A DNA stretch of 64,000 nt, from contig OY730298.1 in the NCBI GenBank assembly GCA_963422595.1, positions 62,001-126,000 of the forward strand, written 5' to 3'. Positions 48,570 to 58,400 of the stretch are shown piece by piece. Position numbers and translations under genes: made by a program. Positions within the stretch are counted from its first letter, which is position 1. Each line of letters opens with the position of its first letter. This DNA comes from G963422595 sp963422595 (GTDB taxonomy: Bacteria > Pseudomonadota > Gammaproteobacteria > UBA4575). The notes below the pieces were generated by a model, which saw only the letters and a program-made list of their open reading frames with translations, had not been told where the DNA came from and did not search any database.

Positions 48570-49333
48570 AGATTCACAATTCGGAGAAGTTTGAACACCG
48601 ACCGCACGCCGTCTTGTTTGATATGGATAATACGCTATATCCCTATGACCTGGCGCATACCGCCGGTTGGCAGGCAGTGCAGGACAAAATGTGCGGTATG
48701 TTTTCCATCACCGCGAAAGATTTCGACAAGATGTCGCAGGCAGCCAGAACTGAAGTAAAAAGTCGACTCGATGGCACGGCCTCGTCTCATAGCCGCCTGC
48801 TCTATTTTCATCTCATGTTGGAAGTCATGGGATTGGGTTCCCGGGTGCTGCTGGCACTGGATTTAGAGCAGACGTACTGGCGTACCTTTTTGAGGAAGGC
48901 CGTGCTGTTCGACGGCGTTAAGGAGTTGATCAATATTATCCGTTTTTTCGATATCCCGGCGGCAGTTGTGACCAATCTGGCGGCACACACTCAATTCAAA
49001 AAACTGGTGTATTGGGAGCTTGACAGTTGTTTCGATTACGTTGTCACCAGTGAGGAAGCCGGCTTCGACAAACCACATCAAGCTATTTTCACGCTGGCTT
49101 TGGATAAAATTCAACCGGCCGGCGATATCGTCTGGATGATCGGCGACGATCTTGAAAAGGACATCAGGGGGGCAAGAGAGGGCATCGGCGCCGTGACACT
49201 TCAAAAAACGCATCAGGGCGTGTCCACTGGACGTGGCCACATGACTCCAGATGCAACGTTTTCAAGTTTCCATGAGGTGCATAAGTTCATCAGGCAGCTG
49301 GCATCCACTGGCATGGAGGACATTGCACAATGA
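48566..49333 (+). CDS. HAD-family hydrolase
   Basis: Haloacid-dehalogenase phosphatase with the nucleophile motif FDMDNTLYPYD (D-x-D-x-T), VVTNLA (motif II) and WMIGDDLEKDIRGARE (motif IV). The 255 residues and the YPYD-like cap resemble phosphatases acting on sugar or nucleotide phosphates. Its ATG overlaps the stop of the kinase fusion, and its stop overlaps the aldolase, so the three are translated together. Confidence 0.87.
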   Translation: MKIHNSEKFEHRPHAVLFDMDNTLYPYDLAHTAGWQAVQDKMCGMFSITAKDFDKMSQAARTEVKSRLDGTASSHSRLLYFHLMLEVMGLGSRVLLALDLEQTYWRTFLRKAVLFDGVKELINIIRFFDIPAAVVTNLAAHTQFKKLVYWELDSCFDYVVTSEEAGFDKPHQAIFTLALDKIQPAGDIVWMIGDDLEKDIRGAREGIGAVTLQKTHQGVSTGRGHMTPDATFSSFHEVHKFIRQLASTGMEDIAQ

Positions 49334-50397
49334 GGGACGCCATTCAGGAATTCTGCGCTCGTATCGGCAAAGACCCCTTGCTGGTTCAAGGTGCTGGCGG
49401 CAATGTGTCATGGAAGGACAGTGACGTACTGTGGGTCAAGGCATCGGGAACATGGCTGGCGGACGCTGAGAACAGCAATATTTTCGTGCCGGTGGATCTG
49501 CAGGAAATCCGGGCCGCGCTCCAGGGAAGCGCATCGGACGAGGGTATCCACCACCCGTCGGGGGCGGCTGGCAAACCCCCGCTGCGCCCCTCAATCGAGA
49601 CCTCTTTGCACGGTATCCTGCCGCACAAGGTGGTCGTTCATCTGCATGCGGTCGAGGCACTTGCCGTCCTGGTTCGGGCCGGAGCATATGGTGAGTTGAG
49701 GGATCGTCTGGGCCGTTCTGTTCGCTGGGAATTCGTCGAATACCACCAACCCGGCGGCGCACTTGCGCAAGCGGTGTTGGCCACCTTGCGCCAGATGCCG
49801 GATGCCGACGTCATTTTTTTGCAAAACCACGGGGTCATCGTTGCCGGCGATACGGTGGACGCCGTGGAACAGCGCGTCGCGGACGTCGTCTCGGCCCTAA
49901 AGAAAGATGTTCCCGTTGCAACAACGGAGGCGGAACGAAGCATCCGAAAGCGATTGCCGCACACTCTGGAGCATACCGCTATGGAGTGCTATGCCGCAGT
50001 CGAAGATATGCGGATTCAAAGCATGGTTCACCGAGAGGATCTCTATCGCAGACTGTCGACGGCGTGGGCACTCTACCCGGATCATGTCGTCTTTCTGGGC
50101 GCGCAGGCGCAGGTGTTTGATTCGCGGGATCATGCCGCGGCGTTTTGCAGAACGCGCCAGCCGCCCGTGGTCTTCATCCGTTCCGACGGCGTTTTCGCGA
50201 GACCGGAATTCGGCGACGCCGGACGAGCGCAGCTCAGATGTTATTACGAAGTGCTGGTCAGACAGAAATCCTGGGACACTTTGGTTGAATTGACCCAAAG
50301 TGACATAGACGCCCTTACCAACTGGGAAGCCGAACGATATCGGGTAAATCAAGCCCCGTCGAACGGTTTTCGATATACTGAGACAACGCCGCAATGA
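49330..50397 (+). CDS. Class II aldolase/adducin-family protein
   Basis: Zinc-dependent class II aldolase fold: GAGGNVSWKD near residue 22, the zinc His residues in VVHLHAVEAL, and FLQNHGVIVAGDT. It resembles rhamnulose-1-P/fuculose-1-P aldolase and the N-terminal domain of related dehydrogenases. The 355 residues add a C-terminal extension of about 130 residues with no known motif. It is coupled by 4-base overlaps to the HAD phosphatase and to the next gene. Confidence 0.82.
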   Translation: MRDAIQEFCARIGKDPLLVQGAGGNVSWKDSDVLWVKASGTWLADAENSNIFVPVDLQEIRAALQGSASDEGIHHPSGAAGKPPLRPSIETSLHGILPHKVVVHLHAVEALAVLVRAGAYGELRDRLGRSVRWEFVEYHQPGGALAQAVLATLRQMPDADVIFLQNHGVIVAGDTVDAVEQRVADVVSALKKDVPVATTEAERSIRKRLPHTLEHTAMECYAAVEDMRIQSMVHREDLYRRLSTAWALYPDHVVFLGAQAQVFDSRDHAAAFCRTRQPPVVFIRSDGVFARPEFGDAGRAQLRCYYEVLVRQKSWDTLVELTQSDIDALTNWEAERYRVNQAPSNGFRYTETTPQ

Positions 50398-52364
50398 AAA
50401 AGCTGAATTTTCAAGCCTTGTTCACAATATTAAACAGCGTGGCGGACGTGTGCGTGCGTTCACGCTACGCCATCTTCGCCTTGCTGCTGGTGTTTTTTCT
50501 CACTGCGTCGGCATGGATTTTCAATATGAACAGCCACGACATGACTCGTGCACACGCTGACGAGAATCACACGCTGTTAAAAGTGCGCAACTTACAATCC
50601 ACATTTAGTCAGGTCGGCGAAATGAACAGGTGGTTCGTACGTTTGCTTTACCCCGCAGGTATTTATTACATGAACAACCATATGGGAGGAGCTATCCTTT
50701 CGCAGGGCTGGAGATATCCTGGCGGTTATTATCTTCAAAAGGAATTTAAAAAACCAGATGCCGTTCAGCACGACCCGAATATTCAAGATTTTGTTTTCTT
50801 TATGAGGCTGGCATTCGGCGTATTAGCCGTTTGTTCTTTCTGCCTGGTGATATGGGTGTTGTTCAGTCGGTTCAGCTGGGTGGCTGCAACAATTTATGGG
50901 ACCCTGATACTGAGCTCTCCGCTGGTCTTTAAACAATTTCGCTTTTTCTATTCCGAGACCACGATGTTTATCATTTTCAACATCGTGGCGTTTCTTTGTC
51001 TTTTTTCCCGAACGCCGACCCATCGCACCGCCGCCTATCTGGGCATACTGTCTGCCGCTGCATTATCCACCAAGCTGACCGGCACCGTGCTGGTCGTCGC
51101 GCCGGTGCTTGCTTATATGTTCGTCAATATCGGGCGCGCGCAGGGGCACAAGGTGGATTTTCGCATCGAACTCCATCTTTTGTTCGCCCTGGCGTTCCTG
51201 ATATTGATTAATCTGCCCTATGGTTCCTATTTTGAATTTGTCAATACGACTCTTAGTAACGTCTATCATCTGAAAGCCGGAAACTCCGTCGTTTCCGGGG
51301 AGAGCGCGGTTGATTTCCTCTTCAGATTCCTCGCCGCTTTGAAATACCCGGTGGTTTTATTGTTTGTAGCCAGCCTGTTATGGTTGGCGCATGCTCCGAA
51401 ACGACAGCTTGTACCTGTCTATGTATTAGGTCTGGGCATCGCGTTTTTTATCTGGTCTTTGTCAAATACGCCGTATTATTATAGTCGCAATATGGCCTCT
51501 GTCTACGTTGCAATGAGTTTGGTCGTTGCCCTGGGTATCGGAGATTTCCTGAAATCAGGAATATCCGTGCATAAAAACGTGTCTGGGGTATTTTCTTTGG
51601 GTTTAATGTTGATATTCGCCTGGGGCGTCGGCAATGTTTTTCTGAACCGGATCTCGCCCCTGAGCGAGACGTTTTTCGAGAGAAACGCTGAAAGAATTGA
51701 AACATGCAGCAGCATCGGCAGCATTGGACTGTCGAATGACGATCTTCAGGCTCTTGGCAAGGACGAAACGATTACTTCTTATGACCAAATCCGGGGGCCT
51801 TTCATTTTTCATGAGGATCGTGAAGAAATCTTTGGTAAATACCTTCAGTTCGATTGCCTTGTCGTGCGCCGGCAAGGGCAGACCAAAAAGGTATCGAACT
51901 CGTTTGCCCCGCAACCCTACAATTTAGTGGATCGCATCGGCAATTTGTTTTTTTTCGTCGAAAACCCTGAGTCCCTTGTAGGACTCTATTGGAGACTGAG
52001 TAAGGAATCCGAACCGGTTATCCGCTCCCATTATAGCGTGTATCTGGATCGCAACACTCTGGTGTACGTCAAGAACGACTGTCGCTTTAAGCGAGACACC
52101 GCAGCCCGCTTCTTTCTGCATGTCATACCGGTTGATGAAAGCAATCTTTCGGAAGATCAGAGGAAGCACGGTGCGGCCGGCCTCGATTTTAATTTCAGTG
52201 ACGCTGGTGGCTTCCTGTGGAATGACCAATGCTTTGTGGTTCGCGAGCTGCCCGACTATGCCATCAAGTACATTCGCACCGGCCAATTTCGACATGTGGC
52301 AGGTGGCTATGATAACCTCTGGGATGCCAGTTTTGATTTCACCGAACGTGAGGACGACCGCTAG
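50394..52364 (+). CDS. PMT/ArnT-like membrane glycosyltransferase
   Basis: GT-C fold protein of 656 residues. About eleven membrane helices cover residues 20-420. The first periplasmic loop has the Asp-containing DMTRAHADENH, where the catalytic acid normally lies. About 240 periplasmic residues follow the last helix. It would transfer a sugar from a polyprenyl-phosphate donor to the outer-face glycan or a protein. The start overlaps the aldolase stop. Confidence 0.75.
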   Translation: MKKLNFQALFTILNSVADVCVRSRYAIFALLLVFFLTASAWIFNMNSHDMTRAHADENHTLLKVRNLQSTFSQVGEMNRWFVRLLYPAGIYYMNNHMGGAILSQGWRYPGGYYLQKEFKKPDAVQHDPNIQDFVFFMRLAFGVLAVCSFCLVIWVLFSRFSWVAATIYGTLILSSPLVFKQFRFFYSETTMFIIFNIVAFLCLFSRTPTHRTAAYLGILSAAALSTKLTGTVLVVAPVLAYMFVNIGRAQGHKVDFRIELHLLFALAFLILINLPYGSYFEFVNTTLSNVYHLKAGNSVVSGESAVDFLFRFLAALKYPVVLLFVASLLWLAHAPKRQLVPVYVLGLGIAFFIWSLSNTPYYYSRNMASVYVAMSLVVALGIGDFLKSGISVHKNVSGVFSLGLMLIFAWGVGNVFLNRISPLSETFFERNAERIETCSSIGSIGLSNDDLQALGKDETITSYDQIRGPFIFHEDREEIFGKYLQFDCLVVRRQGQTKKVSNSFAPQPYNLVDRIGNLFFFVENPESLVGLYWRLSKESEPVIRSHYSVYLDRNTLVYVKNDCRFKRDTAARFFLHVIPVDESNLSEDQRKHGAAGLDFNFSDAGGFLWNDQCFVVRELPDYAIKYIRTGQFRHVAGGYDNLWDASFDFTEREDDR

Positions 52365-52538
52365 ATAGTAGCCATCATGAGTATGAAGCCATTCATCAAT
52401 AGCTCAACACGTTAGGCACATGCGGTGTCGCAGGGGTTTTTCAGAAAGACAGTTTCGCCTCCGACCTGCACGAGAGGTTGTGGCCCAAATGACGGACAGC
52501 ATTAAGTTAAGGATGAATTGCCAGGTAGATTGCCGACC

Positions 52539-53666
52539 ATGACAATTCGAATGCTTTGCATCCTTCCAATCAGCACGGATGCCAGGATTGCCAAGCGTAT
52601 TGATATGCTGCGGCGGGTGGGCTTGCAGGTTGAGGCACTAGGCTTCGAACGCAAACACTATCTGGGCAGCCGGCCAAACTGCCCATTCGCTAAACTAGGG
52701 AATATTTCGAATGGGCGTTACGCTGCCCGAATCGGGAAATTAATGTCGGCCATACCAAAGACACGAGGTGCAATGCAACGCAATGACGTCATTTATGCGT
52801 TCAGCGCCGATATGGCCCTCCTGTCTCTGATCTCCGGAGCAGGATTGAGGATGCCAGTTATTGTCGAGATGGCTGACATCAGAGAGATTCAGGTCGCGGG
52901 CGGTCTGATCGGCTGCGTGGTTCGCGGCATTGATAAGCTGACGACTCGCGCCTGTCGACTGCTGGTGCTGACGACCGATAGCTACCTGAGCTACTACCGC
53001 AACTGGCTGGAGATAGAAACGCCGAGTGTGATCATCGAAAATAAGGTTGATGGATGGTTTTCGGCGGCCGTTCGCGCCAAGCGTGCGTATCCCTTGAGCG
53101 GCCGACCGCTGGTGGACCGACCACTGCGTATTGGCTGGTTCGGCTACTTGAGAGATGAATGGTCGCTGCGAGTTCTGCACTTGTTGACGCGATCAACTGA
53201 CCAGTTCTCCGCAATTCTCGCCGGGTCGCAATCGGAGCCCTGCCGGAGACTCATTGACGAATTGGGGGAAATGCCCAACAGTGAGATTCTCGGACCCTAC
53301 GACCATCCGGCAGATCTGTCGGCTCTCTACGGCCGCGTTGACATGGCCATGGCCTGTTATCCGCCAGAGGCACCGCACGGCTGGTCCCGGTCGAACAGGT
53401 ACTACGACGCCTGCCTGTTCCAGAGGCCGATCATCGTTCGTGGCGGTTGCGGGGATGCCGATCGGGTGCGGCAGCTCGATATCGGACTAACTATCGTCTC
53501 GTCCGAAATTGAGGGAGCAGCGGCGGAGATATGCGACATCGAGGCCGCAACATGGGATCGCTGGCGTGCTAGTATGGTGGCTTTGCCACCCGAGGAATAC
53601 ACTATGGGGAATGAGGATATTGTACTGCGGGATACAATCAAAGACATCGTGAGGGGATTGGCATGA
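52539..53666 (+). CDS. GT-B glycosyltransferase
   Basis: Probable GT4-type transferase with Rossmann-like first domain (MTIRMLCILPISTDARIAKR) and a second nucleotide-binding domain (LRIGWFGYLRDEWSLRVL). A basic Lys/Arg-rich first helix suggests membrane association. The ATG at 52539 is chosen over TTG at 52518. It overlaps the next gene by 4 bases (ATGA), so it is translated with the LRR polymerase. Confidence 0.82.
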   Translation: MTIRMLCILPISTDARIAKRIDMLRRVGLQVEALGFERKHYLGSRPNCPFAKLGNISNGRYAARIGKLMSAIPKTRGAMQRNDVIYAFSADMALLSLISGAGLRMPVIVEMADIREIQVAGGLIGCVVRGIDKLTTRACRLLVLTTDSYLSYYRNWLEIETPSVIIENKVDGWFSAAVRAKRAYPLSGRPLVDRPLRIGWFGYLRDEWSLRVLHLLTRSTDQFSAILAGSQSEPCRRLIDELGEMPNSEILGPYDHPADLSALYGRVDMAMACYPPEAPHGWSRSNRYYDACLFQRPIIVRGGCGDADRVRQLDIGLTIVSSEIEGAAAEICDIEAATWDRWRASMVALPPEEYTMGNEDIVLRDTIKDIVRGLA

Positions 53667-55009
53667 ATTGGACTGGTGTTGCGAACATCGTCCACCGGCT
53701 TGCCGGGCATGGTTACGCCAACCGGGTTCGAGATGCGCTGGTTGGCGGTACTTCCGTACTCGGCGTGATCGCCCGGCGCCTGTCGTTTCCCGGCGACAGC
53801 CTTGCTCTGCTGGCTTTGCTGCTGGCGGCGAACTTGCTGCGCATCTACCTTCCCGGCCTGGTCACCGATGGCGTCTTCGGGATGACGGTCCTACTCCTCG
53901 CGCTGTCGCTGTTCCGGGAGCCATTTCCAGCCTCCGCGCGGACGACCGCCCTCTGCTTCGCGGTGCTGCTGACGGTCTACGTGGTCGGCCTGCTGGTGGA
54001 GTTCAGCATCCAGGGCGCCAGCAATCTTGCCGGGATTCTGTTCGCCGGCGTCATCTTTCTGTTCTGCTGGCGCAATGCTCCGACATTGATTCGGGCCAAG
54101 TACGTTATCCCCCTCTTGCTGACAGCAGCCTCGGCACTATTTCCGCTGTACCTGCTGCCGGCCGGACTCAACGCAAATAGCTTTAGCAGCATCTTCGGAT
54201 ACTTGCTGCTGACCGTCGGGCTTATCCTGATAGCCCGCTCTGAGTGCCGAAGAAAACGGCATTTATGGGTACACGTCTTGTTCTTGCTGGTTATGGCGAT
54301 TGGCGTCATTTTCGGAACCCGGATACTTGTACTTATCGCGCTATTGGCTTACCCGCTGTACTGGAGCGGGTACTTTTTCCTGCGAAACCGATTGGGTGCC
54401 GGACTGGGGGCAGCAACCGCGGGGTTGCTGATCTGCTTTCCTATCGTGTTTTTGGGCACGCCTTACTTCAGTGAAGTCATGGCGACACTCGAGAGCTTCA
54501 GTCGAAAGTATACAGGGAGCGGCATACAAACTGGACGTGAGACATTTTGGCGGCACTCGCTGGCCGCTATCTCTGAGTCCCCTTGGCTTGGCAGAGGTCC
54601 CGGCGCAGGTGTTTCAGGTCTGACGAACGGTGACTCGTCCCTTTCCGAACGACAGTTGGAGCTTCCTCTTTCCTGTCTGAATGCAACAAACCCGGGCTTG
54701 AGGGCCGACTGCGAGATTCTACTGGGGGCGCGCAACAGCTTGACCACTGATCCTGAACTTCTCTGGACCTGGGTGCCATTCCGCCCTCTGGATTCCTGGC
54801 GGGGTATGAAGGTAGGCGGTGCGCCGCCGCGGGTGGTGGCAATAAACATTCATGAGCGGGGATTGCGCGGCGTTATTCCGCCGGCACTGGGGCGACTGGA
54901 CAAGTTGGAGTCGCTGAGGCTAAGCAACAATGCCCTGACTGGCCCGATTCCGCCCGAGCTGGGCGGCTGCGCAACCTGCGGGTGCTGGCGCTCAACGACA
55001 ATGCGTTGA
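53663..55009 (+). CDS. O-antigen polymerase/ligase with LRR loop, 5' part
   Basis: Residues 1-290 form 9-10 membrane helices of a Wzy_C (O-antigen ligase/polymerase) protein, with the typical Arg at about 292 (TGRETFW) followed by GRGPGAG. Instead of the short loop that normally leads to the His motif, a Leu-rich-repeat array begins at about residue 325 (LSCLNATNPG, SLRLSNNALTGPIPP). The frame then breaks at 54961, where the twin copy at 56001 has four Gs and this copy has three; the remaining residues (GCATCGCW) are out of frame. Restoring one G joins it to the next entry as a single 1,941-residue protein. Confidence 0.85.
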   Translation: MNWTGVANIVHRLAGHGYANRVRDALVGGTSVLGVIARRLSFPGDSLALLALLLAANLLRIYLPGLVTDGVFGMTVLLLALSLFREPFPASARTTALCFAVLLTVYVVGLLVEFSIQGASNLAGILFAGVIFLFCWRNAPTLIRAKYVIPLLLTAASALFPLYLLPAGLNANSFSSIFGYLLLTVGLILIARSECRRKRHLWVHVLFLLVMAIGVIFGTRILVLIALLAYPLYWSGYFFLRNRLGAGLGAATAGLLICFPIVFLGTPYFSEVMATLESFSRKYTGSGIQTGRETFWRHSLAAISESPWLGRGPGAGVSGLTNGDSSLSERQLELPLSCLNATNPGLRADCEILLGARNSLTTDPELLWTWVPFRPLDSWRGMKVGGAPPRVVAINIHERGLRGVIPPALGRLDKLESLRLSNNALTGPIPPELGGCATCGCWRSTTMR

Positions 55010-55432
55010 GCGGCCCCGTCCCGCCGCAACTCGGAGCGCTCGAAAACCTTGAGGAGCTGCGGTTACGCGGCAACCGGCTGAGCGGCGAAGTGCCGTTAGA
55101 ACTGGCGAATCTAACTAACCTGTCGCTGTTACGTCTTGCCGGCAACGATTTCACCGGCACACCGCCGCCGACGCTGCACGATACGGCGGACCATGACCTC
55201 GACCAAGACTCGCTCTGCCTACCCTTATTGCACGTCGGCGAGGGGCTGCTCAGCGACTGCGAGACTCTGCTGGCCGCGCGGGACGTTCTGGCCGGTAACG
55301 CCACGCTCGACTGGAAACGATCCAGGCCTATCGCGGCATGGCAGGGCGTGGCAATTGGCAAGACTTCAGGGGGCATACGAGTAGTCAGGCTGGACTTGAC
55401 GGATCTCGGGCTGAGCGGCTCAATTCCGCCGG
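54807..55432 (+). repeat. Intragenic direct repeat, copy A
   Basis: About 625 bases with roughly 97% identity to 55847-56473, offset 1,040-1,041. It covers an LRRNT-capped module. One base, a G at 54961, is missing relative to copy B. Confidence 0.9.
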
Positions 55433-58400
55433 AACTCGGCGGGCTGGATCAACTTATGTCGTTGCGCCTCGCCGGCAACTGGCTCACCGGTTCCATTCCG
55501 CCGGAACTGGGGGAACTCATGCGCCTGAGGGAGTTACGGCTCGCAAACAACCGGCTGAGCGGCGACATCCCGCCGGAACTCGGTTGGCCGTTCGGTCTGT
55601 CGATTCTGCGTCTTGCCGGGAATGATTTCACGAGCGACTTGCCAGCAACGCTTGACCATGTCGGCGAGCACGATTGGGGTCTTGAGCTGTTCTGCCTGCC
55701 CGCCGGCAAAGCAGGCATCCCATCGCCGGGTATCAGCACTGCCATGCTCGAAGATTGCACCGTGCTGCTGGAAGTGCAGGACGTTCTGGCCGGGGAAGCG
55801 ATGCTCAACTGGAAACAGTCCCGGCCCATCGGGACGTGGCAGGGTGTGAAGGTAGGCGGCGCGCCGCCGCGGGTGGTGGCAATAAACATTCATGAGCGGG
55901 GATTGCGCGGCGTTATTCCGCCGGCACTGGGGCAACTGGACAAGTTGGAGTCGCTGAGGCTGAGCAACAATGCCCTGACTGGCCTGATTCCGCCCGAGCT
56001 GGGGCGGCTGCGCAACCTGCGGGTGCTGGCGCTCAACGACAATGCGTTGAGCGGCCCCGTCCCGCCGCAACTCGGAGCGCTCGAAAACCTTGAGGAGCTG
56101 TGGTTACGCAGCAACCGGCTGAGTGGCGAAGTGCCGTTAGAACTGGCGAATCTAACTAACCTGTCGCTGTTACGTCTTGCCGGCAACGACTTCACCGGCA
56201 CACCGCCGCCGGCGCTGCACGATACGGCGGACCATGACCTCGACCAGGACTCGCTCTGCCTACCCTTATCGCACGTCGGCGAGGGGCTGCTCAGCGACTG
56301 CGAGACTCTGCTGGCCGCGCGGGACGTTCTGGCCGGTAACGCCACGCTCGACTGGAAACGATCCAGGCCTATCGCGGCATGGCAGGGCGTGGCAATTGGC
56401 AAGACTCCAGGGGGTATACGAGTAGTCGGGCTGGACTTGACGGATCTCAGGCTGAGCGGCTCAATTCCGCCGGCACTGGGGAAGCTTGCGTATCTGAAAG
56501 AACTGTGGCTGAACGACAACGAATTGAGCGGCGATATCCCATCCGAATTGGCGATGCTGAGCAATCTGTCCTCGCTGCGACTTGCCGGCAATGAATTATC
56601 GGGCACCGCGCTACGCGATGTCGCGGCCCATGATCTCGACCGCGATCTGCGCTGCCGCCACGCGGCACCCCGGAGTAACCCCGGCCTGGTCCACGATTGC
56701 GCCGTGTTGCTGTCCGCACGGGATGTTCTGGCCGGCGCTGCCTCTTTGAATTGGGACGACTCGATGCCTCTTGAATATTGGGAAGGTGTGGTACTGGACG
56801 GTGTGCCGGCACGGGTGACGGGGCTGATTCTGCCGGAGAAGGGACTGAGCGGCCGCATTCCCCCGACCCTCTCGGAGTTGGACCGGCTTGCAGTGCTGCG
56901 TATCCACCGCAATCGGTTCACCGGCGCCATCCCGCCAGAGTTGGGGCGGCTGACCCACTTGCGCGAGCTTGTGCTTGCTTCCAACGTCCTGAGCGGTCCT
57001 ATTCCGCCGCAGCTCGGCGATCTGGAGCGGCTCACTCTGCTGCACCTGTACGGAAACCGCCTCAGTGGTCCAATTCCGCCCGAGTTGGGGAAATTGCGCA
57101 GCCTGCGCGGCTTGAGCCTGGCTTCCAACCGTTTAACCGGTCCAATTCCGGTGGAAGTGGGGCGCCTTGCGAACCTCAAGTGGCTAAATCTCCAGTTCAA
57201 TCGCCTGTCCGGTTCCATCCTGCCGACGTTGAGAAGGCTTGAGAAACTAGAGTCCATCAAACTATCGCATAACGATTTCGTCGACGCGGTGCCGGAAGAC
57301 TCCAGACGTGACAATGTCGATCCGGAGTCTGCCGCGCCTGCACTGGCAGGCAGGCATGACCCCGGCCTGTCCAGCCCGACATCCCTCCAGAACAACCCCG
57401 ACCTGCTTGCCGACCGTGCGATTCTGCTGTCCGCACAGGACGTTCTGGCCGGCGCCGCCTCCTTGAATTGGGACGACTCGATACCCCTTGAATATTGGGA
57501 AGGTGTGATGCTGGACGGTGTGCCGACGCGGGTGACGGGGCTGAATCTGCCGGAGAAGGGACTGAGCGGCCGCATTCCCCCGCAACTGGGAGAATTAAAT
57601 CGACTTGCATCACTGCGCCTGCACCGCAACCAGCTGACTGGTGACATTTCACCAGAACTGGGAAAACTGGCTAATTTGCGGGAGCTGGCACTTGGATTTA
57701 ACGCCCTGAGCGGCACTATTCCTCCGCAACTGGGCGACCTGGAGCAACTTACCTTGTTACACTTGCACCGCAACCGGCTGACCGGACCGATTCCGCAGGA
57801 GCTTGCAAGACTGACGAGCTTGAGGACGTTGACGCTCGATTCCAATGCGTTGAGCGGCGAGGTGCCGCCGCAGTTGGCGAAGCTGCCGAACCTTGGGGAG
57901 CTGTGGCTTGACGGTAGTCAATTGGACTTACCACTGGAGTTAGCGACATTCAATGAGTCGCCGACCTTGGGCCCGAATGGTAGTTCCGCTGCGATCACGA
58001 CCGCACCACGTGTCGATCCCGATCTGCTCTGCCCGAGCGCCGATGGTGACGGACTGGGTGACGATTGCGCCGCCTTGCTGACCGCAAGGGATGCTTTGGA
58101 CGGTGATAGCACGTTGAACTGGAATCGTGTTACGCCCGTCGGCGCATGGCAAGGCGTCAGACTGGGTGGCCAGCCGCCGCGTGTGTTCGCAGTGGACCTG
58201 TCACAGGCGGGGTTGAGTGGCCATGTCCCAGCGGAACTGGGAAGGCTGGAGATGCTCGTTTGGCTGGATCTCGACGGCAACGCCCTGACCGGTTCGATTC
58301 CGTCCGAACTGAGAAAGCTTGCCAACCTGCGAAGACTGGATCTCGACGGCAACGCCCTGACAGGCCCCATCCCGCCGGAATTGGGAGGTATGTTGAACCT

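Noticed and set aside
53663..54640. A separate, complete O-antigen ligase ending before the LRR
   Set aside because: The first part lacks the His motif and the last helices of Wzy_C, which appear only after the LRR, so it is one interrupted domain.
55890..57845. A 651-residue open frame on the minus strand inside the LRR array
   Set aside because: It is an echo of the regular LRR codon pattern: Ser/Arg-rich, without motif, start site or ribosome-binding site. The plus-strand LRR reading explains the sequence.
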